Positions 1 through 10,261 of a DNA stretch of 64,000 nt are shown here, one piece after another; the stretch's first letter is position 1, and each line of letters opens with the position of its first letter. The translations under genes were made by a program, and so were the position numbers. The stretch lies in assembly GCA_028551475.1 (NCBI GenBank), contig CM052362.1, forward strand, positions 8,166 through 72,165. Direction: 5' to 3'. The notes under the pieces were generated by a model. It saw only the letters and a list, made by a program, of their open reading frames with translations. It had not been told where the DNA came from and did not search any database. The DNA comes from Casuarina equisetifolia (taxonomy: Eukaryota > Streptophyta > Magnoliopsida > Fagales > Casuarinaceae).

Positions 1-342
1 AGGATTAGGTTTAACTAGCTATTTAAAGGGAGAATTGTTTCAATTGTAAGCAGACTTGTTTTTCCAGAGAATAGAAATCCCTAAGTTGTGTGATCAACTT
101 TTGCATTCTTTATCCAATTCTTGCCAAGCATTGGTGGTGGTCCTTAATTGGTGGCATTGCCTTTACGTCTTGGAGTTTATTGGCATTTATCTTTTGTTTT
201 TGTTTTTCATATTTACGTTTTCTTCCTTTCCTTCCTACCAAACACTTACTTTTTCCACAAAAAATCCAAAAACACCAAAAAAATGATTTTTACATTTTTT
301 CTTAACCTAAGCTCACTCAAGCCCACAATAAGATTTGCATCA
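1..342 (+). mobile_element. 5' LTR of G1 copy A (3' part only)
   Basis: This matches 2113-2464, the 3' part of the element's own 3' LTR, including the segment around TGGTGGTGGTCC and the tail AAGCCCACAATAAGATTTGC. It ends in CA at 341-342. The first ~410 bases of the LTR lie outside the window. Confidence 0.85.
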
Positions 343-344
343 AG

Positions 345-361
345 TGGTAATCAGAGCCCGG
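345..361 (+). other. Primer binding site, G1 copy A
   Basis: TGGTAATCAGAGCCCGG lies two bases after the LTR end. It matches the initiator-tRNA-Met primer motif of many plant retrotransposons (TGGTATCAGAGC) with one extra A. The equivalent sites in A' (20641-20657, minus) and A'' (around 46808-46824, minus) keep the extra A, consistent with duplication of one insertion. Confidence 0.75.
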
Positions 362-389
362 TTATTCTTATGAGTGAGCTCTCCTTAAG

Positions 390-968
390 ATGTTTAGTTT
401 TAGTGGCAATTTTTCATTTCATTATCGTGGTCGTTTTGCACCAATTCCACCATGGGAGGTTGGAAACAAAATGTTATCGCTTGAGTTAGGCGACGTAAAG
501 GAGCAATTTTCTGACGTCCTCAAGAAGTTGCAAGCTTTTTTCCAAGGCAACCAAGATGAAAGAGAGCAAAGGAAGAGGAGGCCAAATGATGATAGTTTAG
601 TTGTCAAGATCCTAGAATTTAAAGGTACTCTTGATCCCAATGATTTTATTGATTGGCTATGTCACATTGAATGGGTGTTTGAGCTCCAAGCATATGATGA
701 TAAGAAGAAATATAAGGTTGTTGTTCTTCATCTCAAAGAATTTGCTTCTTTTTGGTGGGAGAATGTTAAGAAACAAAGAGAACGAGATGGAAATGAAAAG
801 GTTCGTTCGTGGGAGAAATTAAAGAAGTTGCTCAAAAGGTACCTTTTGCCCAAAGCATTCAAGCAATACCAGGTTCATGTGCACAAGATGAACAAATCCC
901 AAAGCCAAGACCCACGATGCAACCAAAAACAAGATTGTGCTTTTTCATATTCCAAGTACCAATCATAG
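390..968 (+). CDS. Gag-like protein, ORF1 of G1 copy A
   Basis: The ORF starts at ATG 390 and encodes 192 residues. Residues about 80-165 resemble the core of the retrotransposon gag family: FKGTLDPNDFIDWLCHIE, then WW..VKKQRERDG and WEKLKKLLKRYLLPKAF. Capsid proteins of this family pack element RNA into particles. It is short for a gypsy gag and has no zinc knuckle. Its single stop (TAG at 966-968) is in the same frame as ORF2, which starts 33 bases later, so the two ORFs probably derive from one longer gag. The A' and A'' counterparts are broken. The protein may not be made; no expression evidence is visible. Confidence 0.7.
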   Translation: MFSFSGNFSFHYRGRFAPIPPWEVGNKMLSLELGDVKEQFSDVLKKLQAFFQGNQDEREQRKRRPNDDSLVVKILEFKGTLDPNDFIDWLCHIEWVFELQAYDDKKKYKVVVLHLKEFASFWWENVKKQRERDGNEKVRSWEKLKKLLKRYLLPKAFKQYQVHVHKMNKSQSQDPRCNQKQDCAFSYSKYQS

Positions 969-1001
969 AACAACTATAACTATTGCAAAGAAGACTATAA
1001 T

Positions 1002-1550
1002 ATGTGGATAGAAAGGTGGTATAGGAGAGAAGATTCACTGAAAAGAGCCATAAAAGTTGTTCAAGTAGAAGAAACAAAGTCAATAGAAGTAGAACCAAAA
1101 GATTTGGCTTTACCAAAGCTAGTGGTGTTGGCAAAGAAGGAGGTAAACTTAGAAAGTTTGGATCTTTTGGAAATTAAGGCACCAATGACCATTAACGCAA
1201 ATCCAAAGTGCTTAAATCCTCTAAAGCAAGATGTGATGCCCGAAAAGGAGATAGATCCAAGAAGTTTAGATCTACCGAAGCACGAGATATTATTGAATAA
1301 GGCAATAGAAGAAATTTTGCCAGAAAAACCACAAGGTTTCATCCACGAGTTGAAGAATTCAGAGGCACTAAGCATGAACAATGGTTTCCTTTGTGGGTTT
1401 GTAGTGTCAAATCATAAGAAGATGACATGTCAACAACAATCACTAAGACTTTTCAATGCAATTGATGAAGGTGCTACTACAACATTCCATAACTTCAACT
1501 ACTTGTTTGGATCATATTGTTGCTTAGCTTGTAAACTTCCATCCAAGTAG
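1002..1550 (+). CDS. ORF2 of G1 copy A, unknown protein (gag-tail like)
   Basis: This 182-residue ORF starts at ATG 1002 with MWIERWYRREDS. It is rich in Lys, Glu and Leu, with loosely repeated phrases such as SLDLPKHEILLNK and DLALPKLVVLAKK. No catalytic or metal-binding motif is visible. It lies in the same frame as ORF1 after one stop codon. Homologous ORFs occur in A' (19570-20001), A'' (45794-46123) and E2 (58177-58617), so the family carried this segment before its copies spread. It could be the C-terminal part of a gag polyprotein or a lineage-specific protein; the family is not recognised. Confidence 0.55.
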   Translation: MWIERWYRREDSLKRAIKVVQVEETKSIEVEPKDLALPKLVVLAKKEVNLESLDLLEIKAPMTINANPKCLNPLKQDVMPEKEIDPRSLDLPKHEILLNKAIEEILPEKPQGFIHELKNSEALSMNNGFLCGFVVSNHKKMTCQQQSLRLFNAIDEGATTTFHNFNYLFGSYCCLACKLPSK

Positions 1551-1698
1551 CACGGTAGTTTGCTATTGATTTGTGAACCAACACACTTAGGTAGGCCGCC
1601 AGATCTAGAGCTTGATTTGAGTGCATAAACTTAGATCATGGATCCACGGAGCGATAAAGCCCAAAGTAGTAATCAAGATTTGAGGACAAATCTTTGTC

Positions 1699-1710
1699 AA
1701 GAAGGGGAGA
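1699..1710 (+). other. Polypurine tract, G1 copy A
   Basis: AAGAAGGGGAGA precedes the 3' LTR start TGATGTGG (1712) by one base. It would prime second-strand synthesis. The same tract lies at 19293-19304 (minus) in A', and E2 has a similar AAAAAGGGAGA. Confidence 0.75.
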
Positions 1711-1711
1711 T

Positions 1712-2464
1712 TGATGTGGATGCACTTAAAGCCCAATATCATGAGTTCCAACATTAAAGAATTGAAATTCCACAACATAATCCAGTGGGTACAAGAAGGC
1801 CAAGGTTGAAGCAATCCAAGAATATTCTCTAGCATCTCTATAGTCCTTAATATAAAGGGGTTTCCTAAGTAGTTGTTGAGTCCTTAATTTCATAGGTTTA
1901 ATTTATTATTTGAGAATATTTTCTTTTATTTGGTTTTCCTTAATTGTCTAAGTTCCTGATTTATCTAGGTTTCCATACTTGTCAGATCTCTGATTTGTTT
2001 AAAAGTCCTTTATTTGTCAAAATCCATATTTGTTAAGACTTCTTTAATTTTAGGGATTCTTGATTTGTCAGGATTCTTCTAAAACTAGGTTTTAAGGATT
2101 CCTGATTTACTAGGTTCCTTCTAGGATTAAGCTTAACTGCCTATTTAAAGGAAGCATTGTTTCAGTTGTAAGCAGACTTGTCTTTCTAGAGAATAGAAAT
2201 CCCTAAGTTCTGTGATCAACTTTTGCATTCTTTATCCAATTCTTGCCAAGGATTGGTGGTGGTCCTTGACTGGTGGCATTGCCTTTACATCTTGGAGTTT
2301 ATTGACATCTATCTTTTGTTTTTGTTCTTCATATTTACGTTTTCCTCTTTTCCTTCCTACCAAACACTTACTTTTCCCATAGAAAATCCAAAAACACCAA
2401 AAAAATGATTTTTACATATTTTCTTAACTCAAGCTCACTCAAGCCCACCATAAGATTCGCATCA
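1712..2464 (+). mobile_element. 3' LTR of G1 copy A
   Basis: A 753-base LTR beginning TGATGTGGATGC just after the polypurine tract and ending GATTCGCATCA. The last 350 bases repeat 1-342. The corresponding LTRs are 18539-19291 (A') and 44763-45515 (A''). Confidence 0.85.
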
Positions 2465-2518
2465 CAGATATTGTATGCAACCAAGAGTTTGTCACAACAA
2501 AACATACTTTTTCCAACA
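2465..2518 (-). mobile_element. 5' tip of family C LTR interrupted by G1
   Basis: Read on the minus strand this starts TGTTGG at 2518, followed by AAAAAGTATGTTTTG and TGACAAACTC, the same start as the family C LTRs at 18485, 24496 and 44708. The rest of the LTR lies beyond the G1 element, outside the window. The flanking bases fit the CCATA target duplication shown completely in A''. Confidence 0.8.
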
Positions 2519-4245
2519 TATGACAGAAAGGTGGGAGAATCAGGAACCGTTGGTCACCTAATGCTTGCTAATGAGTACTATGTCTTCCCAGTTTTAGAGA
2601 GCCATCTTCATGAGGCCTCAACGATCTTAATGGTGATGTCCAAAGCGTGACAAATTAGGTAAAATTTAGGAGGAAGTTTGTGGAGATAGGTTATACATTC
2701 GTGAACCAAATGTCTCACCTAGTGACTCCATATGCATTTGAGCCCTTATTCCATAACCATTCAACGGGATTAGAAATGCCAAGGTAAAATGGGACATGGA
2801 ATAGTACTTTAAGGGTGTTCATGCCCTTTTTGACACCAAGTCGCAATGGTAACAATGTATCTCTCATAGGGATGCGAAGTAGGGTGGTGAACATGAGATG
2901 AGGTTATGTTCAAGGGCCGTTGCAAGACCAATGCCTGGGAGGAACTAAATGGAGAGCTCAAGGAAAGAAGCAATTCTTGCTTGAGAATGTTGCATGGCTT
3001 GCATGAGAGTCCTTGATGTGGAGCAACATTATTTGAGAAACTCAAAGCAGAGCGTGGGGAACTGACCTAAACTATAGACAAAGGACTTTGATGGATAGAA
3101 TAACACACTCAGACATAAAAAAAGAAGGCTACTTCATCGAGAATGGTAACATATGAATTAAAACCTAATGCGATGAGTGTCAATTACCAAAAACCACTCA
3201 GCCACTTACCCAAAAAGTCAGGATCAAATTGTCCTTGAAGGGATGCAAAGATTATTTGAAACCATTGTTAAACCATCACACAGATCTGACCTAAGTGATT
3301 GAAAATCTTGATGACCTAAACAAAAATGCAAAAGTGAGCATACCCCAAGCTTTCCTCTCTCTTTTTTTTTTAACCAACACCACCAACCCCCTTTTTAACC
3401 TTGAAAAGGTTATATTGCAAGATATTGAAGCAAACCCATTAGAAAACCCAAGCCTGAATAAGGTAACAAGGATTTTGGATGACATCTTACAAAAGTAGAT
3501 AAAAGACAGAGATCTTGGCTGAGTTCCCCAACAATGAATAATAACTTTTTTCTTTGAGCTTTTTCTTCTACTATTATAGAATGACATCCTATTATTCTAA
3601 GCTTTAGTTGTTCCTTAGTTCTTTTGTTCCTCTTGTCTTGTGTGTTACAGTTACATCTCTTTTGTAGTTCAGCTTTAATATTGTAAAAGGCTAGTCCCCG
3701 AAAATGCCTTTAAAAGTTAGTTGGGGTTTCATCTGAATTGTAATCAAAGTTTTCTTGTCTTCTCTTATTCAAGGGCAATCAATGCCTTCTTTGGCTTGCT
3801 TCTTAAGTCTAAGGTTCAATAATGGCATTAGCTCATCCAAAGTTCTAGGTACTATCTAATTAACATATGAAAGTAATTGAAGTAGTTTTTGTTCTGGTTG
3901 AACAAATCGTGGATGATAAATGATGAGCATAACTTAATTTAGTTAATCTCATACCGAACTATAAATAAATATGTGAGTGAGTCTTTATAGATACTTAGCC
4001 CAATGGCTACCACCGGAAGTGCGCAAAGTTAGTCACAGGGAAACCTCCAAGTTCTTTCTAACCTCTAACTCTATAAAATAAACTTGGATGGCTTGCTTGT
4101 TTAGCTTGCCCCCTTTTTGAATGTGTATAGTTCTAGCAAACAAATGGCTAGTAGGGCCAAGGGACCATAATGACTGGGATGACAAAAGTTCCATAAGAAT
4201 ATATATATATATATATGACTAGAGATATATGTTCTTCTTTGTGGA
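2519..4245. other. Unassigned duplicated segment of block A
   Basis: This is low-copy sequence present in all three blocks (A' 16751-18484, A'' 42993-44707, both inverted). Short open stretches occur, such as 3295-3498 (+), but copies carry different stops and indels and no protein family is recognised. A long pyrimidine/T run lies at 3357-3371. It may be remains of a host gene or an old transposon. Confidence 0.5.
4199..4216. repeat. AT dinucleotide microsatellite
   Basis: A perfect (AT)9 run. The same locus has (AT)12 at 16779-16802 in A' and (AT)6 at 43016-43027 in A'', so length has changed since duplication. Confidence 0.95.
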
Positions 4246-4793
4246 TGTAAGCTAGTTTGGTACAAGATGTGAAAAGGCTATTCTCGAGATCAATCCATTA
4301 TGTATATTGTTACCCCTAAACCTTACACTTCCTTGAACCATTGGACAATTCAATGAGCTCAAGTACCTCAATCTAAGCCGTTGCGCCTTAACGGGTCCTA
4401 TTCCTTGGGGGAGCATATGGAGTTTAGAGAAGTTGGAGTCTCTAGACATGAGTGGTAATAGATTTTAGGGATTGCTGCCTCCAGGCCTCTCAAACCTGAG
4501 TCCAAGTACTTGTGCTTAATAACTTTAACTTATCTGGAAGCTTACTTGCCTCCTCAGTGAACTTAAGGAAATCTCAGTCCATATGAACTTATTCTCAAGA
4601 AGTCTTCCCTAAGAGATTGAAACGTGAATTTGGAGTCCCTTGACCTCAGCATGAATTCCTTCTCTGGGATCCTACCTTCCAGTTTAGGGAATCTTACAAG
4701 CCTTTTATACCTTGATGCGAGTTATAACAGATTCACAGGACCCATCATCCCAGAGATAGGTAAGTTGGAGAGACTTCAAAAGCTTGAACTCTT
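4246..4793 (+). pseudogene. LRR receptor-like kinase fragment, block A
   Basis: The plus strand encodes leucine-rich repeats with the plant extracellular spacing LxxLxxLxLxxNxFxGxLPxxLGNL. An early repeat reads QFNELKYLNLSRCALTGPIP (near 4350-4405). A later pair lies in an open stretch from 4624: LESLDLSMNSFSGILPSSLG, then a repeat ending YNRFTGPI. Stop codons and frameshifts occur around 4466-4625, and there is no transmembrane or kinase part. The order and wording of the repeats recall the N-terminal half of EMS1/MSP1-type LRR kinases, but the subfamily is an inference. A family C LTR cuts the frame at 4794. A' (16202-16750) and A'' (42436-42992) carry the same truncated piece. Confidence 0.75.
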
Positions 4794-6182
4794 TATTGGA
4801 AAAAGATATGTTTTGGTGTGAAAAATTTCTTTGTTAATTGCATATAAATATTTTTCATATGTTAATATGCAAAATAGAATTAAAGGTGTGCAAATTATAA
4901 TATCAATCAATGATATTATAAAGTAGTTAGGTTCCTACGTTCTTATATATTGTAACCTTACTTAAGTCCTAAACAAATATATCTTATCAAATATATAAGG
5001 GGGAAGAACGCAAATATTGATTGTATAATATGTTTTATAAAGAATTTGGTGCTGGAATATTATTATAGGAATAATAATTAAGAGATGCAAGCTTACCTGA
5101 GTTGATCTTAATTAGAATGACTCGGGTTTACCCAAGTTTTATCCATGAAGCTTAGGTCCACAAGAAGTAGGCCAGTCAAGGCCTGCAAGAAGCAGGCTAA
5201 TTTAAGCCCACGAGACATAATTTGACCAAAGCCTGCTTTATACAAGCATGTCAAAGCTCTTAAGAGAAAGGTTGCCGCACTTGTTGAAATGGTGTTATTT
5301 AGCTTACTGTCGAGTGCTTTTAGGCGCTTTGTGCAATTAGAAGCCTTAGCTTCTATTTGAAACAGCAACGCCGTCTTTTCTTTGTAATCGCACATCTACT
5401 CCAATGAGAAGATTTGCAAAAGAGTTAATCATTCTATCAGAAAAGCTACTCAGAATGATTAAAGGTTTGATTTGAAACCTTAAATGAGGCATTTACTCTA
5501 CTTTCTTAACGAGAAAAAGCTTTTGACGTTGTCAAGTTTGACAGAAACCTCATACTAGCTTTTATTGTTTTGAATCTCATATAAAAGGGTTCTATTCTAT
5601 GGTTCAAAGTAACTTTTTAAGGAGGTAATCGAGAAATCAAATTGAAAAATCAAGATTGAGTTCTATATTGTGATTCCATTAAAAGCATCGATGATGTTCT
5701 TTGTAAATCATATTTTTGTGTTTTCATACTCGTGTATAAACTCATTTATATGCTGATTAAACTTTGATTACTATTTGCACATAAATTGTGTTATAAATCG
5801 AAAACCTTAATTTGCTAAAATTTGGGAGTTTTATGATTAGAGCTTGGATTTGTAAATTTAATATCTTTGATAAGCTCTCTAATTAGCAAAAATCATAAAC
5901 TATACATCAGTTACGAATTTGCTTTTGTAACAAGGTTGAGTCAACTTTTGTTTATGGAAGAACATTTTTTCCTAATTAGTGAGTAAAGTGGACTTCAATT
6001 AGTTGGATTGAAGGAATAAGAGGGTGGATGTAGGTGTGAAGGCTGAACCACTATGGTAAATCTTGTTTTTGTGTATTTTGTTTGTTAATGCTCATTATCT
6101 CTTATTATAAAATGAATTTTATAAATAAGAAAACCAATTCAACCCCCCTCCCCCCCTTCTTAGTTAGCCATTATACCTAACA
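4794..6182 (+). mobile_element. Family C LTR, block A (solo LTR-like, 1389 bp)
   Basis: It begins TATTGGAAAAAGATATG (canonical TGTTGG with one change), has the TATAATATCA hairpin at 4896-4920, and ends with a C-rich stretch and CCATTATACCTAACA at 6182. Counterparts are 14816-16201 (A') and 41067-42435 (A''). Flanks do not show a clean 5-base duplication (CTCTT before, AAGTG after), so one side has been rearranged. No coding sequence is inside; the ORF on the minus strand at 5108-5395 looks accidental. Confidence 0.75.
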
Positions 6183-6529
6183 AAGTGAACCATTAGAACA
6201 AAGCTTATTTAAGTAACTAGCTCTACCAATGAAGCTTTTAGCCACACATAAATAATCCATGACTTTTCTAGCTATTTAACACTAGTTAGACATTGCAAAT
6301 TTAGATCATCCCAACCAAGTTCCATAAATAATTATTATAAAATTAGATTTGTAACTTATTTTCTAAATTTAATATAATTTTTATCTCTATATAGAATGAT
6401 TACAAATTTGGATTTGTAGCTAACTTTCTAAATTTAAAATAATTTCTATTATTTTAGTGACTATTTGAAATGCCATATAATTTTTCTTAATTTAGGGTTG
6501 TTGTGTCATCTATACTTTTACCTAGAGAC

Positions 6530-6538
6530 CCCTTTATA
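6530..6538 (+). promoter_or_regulatory. Candidate TATA box of the SPH gene, block A
   Basis: CCTTTATAAGGAG lies about 95 bases before the ATG at 6632, a plausible distance for a plant TATA box and short leader. It is conserved in A' and in the A'' pseudogene. No transcript evidence. Confidence 0.4.
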
Positions 6539-6631
6539 AGGAGACTCCATGACCCTCGTGAAAGATATTGTTTCATCCACAAACCCTTCCAACTTTTCAA
6601 CTTCAAGGAATTGGAAAAGAAATATTCGAAT

Positions 6632-7057
6632 ATGGTCTTTTTCCCCAAGCACATCTCTTTCCTTGCAGCAATTCTTTTTTTGCTTCATATTTCAATTAAG
6701 TGTGAAGCCTATAAAAAAACACATGTAATTATGAGGAATGACTTAGAACATGGTCAAGTCATTGATCTAGCTTGCCATTCATCAGATGACCCCTTGGGCC
6801 CCCAGAAACTTTACAAAGGAGGTGTGTATGAAATTGTATTCCACCCTAACATTTCAGGTTCAACAAAGTTTGACTGCTACATAAAATGGGACAACCTCGA
6901 ACATTGGTTCTACATCTACAGAGAGAAAAGGGATCGTAAAAAATGTGCCATTTGTAAGTGGAGCATAAGAGAGAATCAACTGTGTATGATGAACTATGAT
7001 AATAATATGTTGTATGATATCTGCTACCCCTATGATTTTACAAAAACAATAACATAG
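6632..7057 (+). CDS. S-protein homolog (self-incompatibility S1 family), copy A
   Basis: An intact single-exon gene for 141 residues. Residues 1-26 form a signal peptide (hydrophobic ISFLAAILFLLHISI, likely cut after CEA), so the product should be secreted. The mature part matches the plant self-incompatibility S1 family: VIMRNDLEHG, C48, YKGGVYEIVF, FDCYIKW (C82), C105, C108, C118 and C131, with an N-glycosylation site NIS at 73. Family members are small secreted proteins; the poppy member is the stigma S-determinant, while most homologs have unknown roles. The open frame runs back to about 6503 without an ATG, so 6632 is the start. AATAAA follows at 7080. The A' copy encodes an identical protein. 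Confidence 0.9.
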   Translation: MVFFPKHISFLAAILFLLHISIKCEAYKKTHVIMRNDLEHGQVIDLACHSSDDPLGPQKLYKGGVYEIVFHPNISGSTKFDCYIKWDNLEHWFYIYREKRDRKKCAICKWSIRENQLCMMNYDNNMLYDICYPYDFTKTIT

Positions 7058-7079
7058 GATCTATCCTTTGTTAGGCTTC

Positions 7080-7085
7080 AATAAA
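7080..7085 (+). terminator. Poly(A) signal candidate of SPH copy A
   Basis: AATAAA lies 23 bases after the stop codon; a second one lies near 7152. Both are kept in A' on the minus strand. Confidence 0.45.
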
Positions 7086-7676
7086 AGGGATCCGTTTCTA
7101 ATATTTCTTTTGGATTTTTCATGTTGTACAATGTTATGTTATTCTGAATGATTAATAAAAGCTTTTTCTTATTTATGATTATTAATAAAGCCTATCTTTT
7201 TCTTATGGTTTATAAGAGAGAAAGAGAGACATTTCTAATATAAAAAGCATAACAAATTAATATATTAACAATGTGATGTATACATTTGGCAATGATGTTT
7301 CATTTTCATGCGTCATTTACTTTTTATTTGCATTAAACCAAGCCCCTATATATGTAGGCCACAACACCATCCTAATAAAACATGAGACTAAAACCCAATT
7401 ACATAAGATCACTAACCCTACACCTAAACTAAATATCTCCACTTTGAATGCCATCAAGAAGGATTGACTATGGGAGATGTCAACTTCTAGGCTTGCTTAG
7501 ATTCCATCTGGCCAAACTCGAAAAGGAATTACTAAGGAGACTTTCCACCAGCTCGCTTAGACCTCGCCTCGGCTCCAATGTGAAGAATGACTAGGTGGCC
7601 CTTCACCCTAGATCGCTTAGACTTTACTTTAATAACATCATGAAGGAAAGTCCAAAGATTGATCCACCTAGCTTGC
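7086..7676. other. SPH 3' flank, block A
   Basis: No gene is seen. The short ORF at 7273-7467 differs between the three blocks and has no recognisable motif. CTTGC at 7672-7676 is the left target duplication of the next element. Confidence 0.6.
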
Positions 7677-8986
7677 TGTTCGGTGAAATTTAGATGCAAG
7701 TGAACATGTCGAACAAGTAATATAATGATAAGAAAAGTATCATCCCACAGAGATTGGTTATTACTATGCCAACTAATTACTAACGGTGAATAACTCCTAG
7801 AATTTATCTAACAAATCCAAATTGATAGAGAATAAACTAATCAACTAAATTTAATAAAACTAAATACACAAAATATGTTAAAGTGTCCGATTTCACCATA
7901 ACTATGAGGTACTAATGTAGATTATGTATGTTTGCAAGAGGGATAATATCTATGTGATGGCGAAACTTCCTAATTTATTTACTATCCTATGTCTAGGTAT
8001 AGCAAATCTACTTAGTTCATTAATTCACTATATTTTCTATATGTGAATTGAAACAAACCAAATGCATTAGGATCTATGAACATTCCCAGTTTACAATAAA
8101 TCTTTCAATTATCTTATCACCAAAAGCCACACAAACAACATGGTATATGTCTATCCACATTTAATTCATGGTTATATATTATAAGAAGCAATTGCATATT
8201 ATTACCTCTCAATCTCAAACATGCATATCAAATCATTCAAGTGGTGGCCAATCACTTAAAAGCATTAAGTATAATAATATATAACTCACATAAATAAAAT
8301 ATCTTGCAAAACATAATAATCATAAGATTTATACCATCATAATTAGGTTACATCGTAGCTCTAACAAAAGTAAACTAAAGCATAAAGAAATAATGAGGAA
8401 GAATAATAATACGAAATAAATAAGGCATCTTGAATCCAAGAACAAGAAGTCTGTCACCCTTTTTGTCTTCTCTTCAAGAAAACCTTGAATTCTTGGCCTC
8501 TTTCTTGAGTTGTGCTCAATTTCCTCCTCGGTTTCAGTGGCACCCCCTTTTTTCTCTCTCTTCTCCTTTATATAGGGTTTAGGTTTAGACCTACTCTTAT
8601 CCTAGTAGAATTGGGTCTTAGAGATCTAAAACAATTGGGTTTTGAACTCTTAATTTAATTAGGTTTTGAACTCCTAATTTAATTAGGTTTTGAACTCCTA
8701 ATATCATTAGGTTTTCTAATTATTTAGAAAACCCAATAACAATAAAATCTAATAACAATCATTCAAAGCCCAAGCCCATCTTGACTCTCTTGATCTTGAT
8801 ATTATGATTTTGCCACACAATAAGCATTAGGCTCTCCATGTTCATTTCTTTTCTCCTTGCCTTCTTATGCTGCATAAACAAGATAAATTTAGGTAAATAA
8901 AGAGGATTTTAAATGTTTTCTCACAATTATTAAAGTTATTTATTGCCTAAAATAGGTTAAATAACTCTATAAAAATAGAGTTATCA
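7677..8986 (-). mobile_element. Athila-type solo LTR 1 (only in block A)
   Basis: On the minus strand it runs from TGATAACTC (8986) to ..TTTCACCGAACA (7677), 1310 bases, matching the ends of the LTRs of the element at 26652-36168. It is flanked by CTTGC at 7672-7676 and 8987-8991. The uninterrupted site with one CTTGC is at 13322-13326 (A') and 39577-39581 (A''). This is direct evidence of insertion followed by LTR-LTR recombination, after or separately from the duplication. Confidence 0.95.
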
Positions 8987-8991
8987 CTTGC

Positions 8992-9360
8992 TCATAAGGA
9001 TGACCATGGACAAGTGTAAAATCCACTATGCTTGCTTAAACCGCATCCAAAGTTAGGAACTCTAGATTTATTGGGTGAGGGATTTGGCCCATTAAAAGGT
9101 TACCTTAAATATTCTTGGTCTTATTCAAAGGTAAGATAGATATGGGTAGGGGTAGAATAGTCTTTTTCTTATAAAAAGGGATACTCTAACTAGAAAAACC
9201 ATCAGGGGTGGTGTTAAGGGTGTGTAATGCACTTCACCAGCCAAGGCCTTTGGCTATAGTAAATTCACAAGTTACCATTTCGAATTTGTTAGTAAAACAT
9301 ATAAATCTAACTCCCTTATCATAGGATTAGGAAAACTTAAGTTGGAAATCCACCAATTGC
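8992..9360. other. End of block A
   Basis: Non-coding sequence matching the reverse complement of 12953-13321. Homology with A' stops at CCACCAATTGCA (about 9360). A' and A'' continue into host-like sequence, whereas A passes through a T run into a family C LTR. Confidence 0.7.
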
Positions 9361-10261
9361 ACATCCTTTTTTTTTAAGCAAATCTAGGGTTTTCTTTTTG
9401 AGTTAAACTTGAATCGTAGCCTTCTTCCCGTTAGGAATAGTAGGCTTTCCATCAAATCAGCCTCATTTCCACCTTTTGATTCAAAATTCGACCATTTTGA
9501 CAGTCTGTCTCCTCCAAATTCATCCCGTTGAAGCTTCGGTGCTTGAGAGAAACGAAGGCAATGTTGGGGAAAGACTGAAGTAGCTAGGGCATAACTCCTC
9601 GAGAGATAATCATCTCTTATGTGCTCTTAAGTGAGACAACGTCGTAGCCAGTAAGCATATCAAGGAAGCTTCTGATGTGATCCATATGACACCGTAACAG
9701 AAAGCCCTTGATAATGATCAAGTTAACATCGTCACAGGAACGAGATCAGGTAGGCTGACGTGAACTTGGGCCGCACCTATCTTCTCACAGTCCAACAACA
9801 AAAGTCTAGTACAATAATAACATATATTCAGCATGTATATCCGGTCCAATATCAACACAGTCCAATATCAATACACGGTCCAACATCAATACATTTATAA
9901 TGTATTGCATATATTGAATTTAAGCAAATATATTGTTCCTACAATTTCACCAAACCAAGTATCATATTCTTAAGAAAAAATGTATTCAAGTATATTTTAT
10001 ATTTCTTAAAGAAATATTTAAATAATCAATATATTCAAATAATCAACATTTATTTGAATATATGTCATAAAGACTTTTAGAATATATTTTATGAGGAAAT
10101 GTAGGAACCCGGTTACTTTATAATATCATTAATTGATATTATAATTTGTACACCTTTTACTTCCTATAGTTTTTCTTTTTGCACATTTAGAAAAACATAA
10201 TTTGCTAATTGATATTTACAAGAAAATATTTTCAGTCACAACAAAACCCTATTTTCTAACA
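9361..10261 (-). mobile_element. Family C LTR, 5' portion, in the spacer
   Basis: Read on the minus strand it begins TGTTAGAAAATAGGGTTTTG at 10261, has the TATAATATCA hairpin at 10119-10143, and runs down to 9361, where it is truncated at the block A border. Its 9375-9745 part matches 26285-26652 beside the Athila element. No coding sequence. Confidence 0.65.

Larger units (their letters stand above)
1..2464 (+). mobile_element. Non-autonomous gypsy-like LTR retrotransposon, family G1, copy A
   Basis: The element is cut by the left window edge. The visible order is 5' LTR end (1-342), primer site (345-361), gag-like ORF (390-968), second ORF (1002-1550), purine tract (1699-1710) and 3' LTR (1712-2464). 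The internal region is only about 1.37 kb, with no protease, reverse transcriptase, RNase H or integrase, so movement would have needed proteins from another element. It sits inside a family C LTR, whose 5' tip resumes at 2465. The same insertion is present in A' (18539-21399) and A'' (44763-47566), so it predates block duplication. The gypsy assignment rests on the gag domain and gene order and is an inference. Confidence 0.85.

Noticed and set aside
966..1002. Programmed stop-codon readthrough between G1 ORF1 and ORF2
   Set aside because: A, A' and A'' share the stop because they are copies of one insertion; in E2 the aligned codon is AAG and stops lie at different codons, so it is not conserved.
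3295..3498. 67-residue ORF as a host gene
   Set aside because: Counterparts in A' and A'' differ by indels and substitutions, there is no upstream coding continuity and no family was recognised.
5108..5395. 95-residue minus-strand ORF in the family C LTR
   Set aside because: It lies entirely within LTR sequence, and only the duplicate copies keep it open; likely chance.
4794..6182. Clean solo LTR with target duplication
   Set aside because: The bases on the two sides (CTCTT and AAGTG) do not match in any of the three copies, so a simple solo-LTR history cannot be claimed here.
6503..6631. Extended 184-residue version of the SPH protein starting at a GTG
   Set aside because: There is no ATG in that stretch, and the signal peptide begins cleanly at the ATG at 6632; the upstream frame is the leader.
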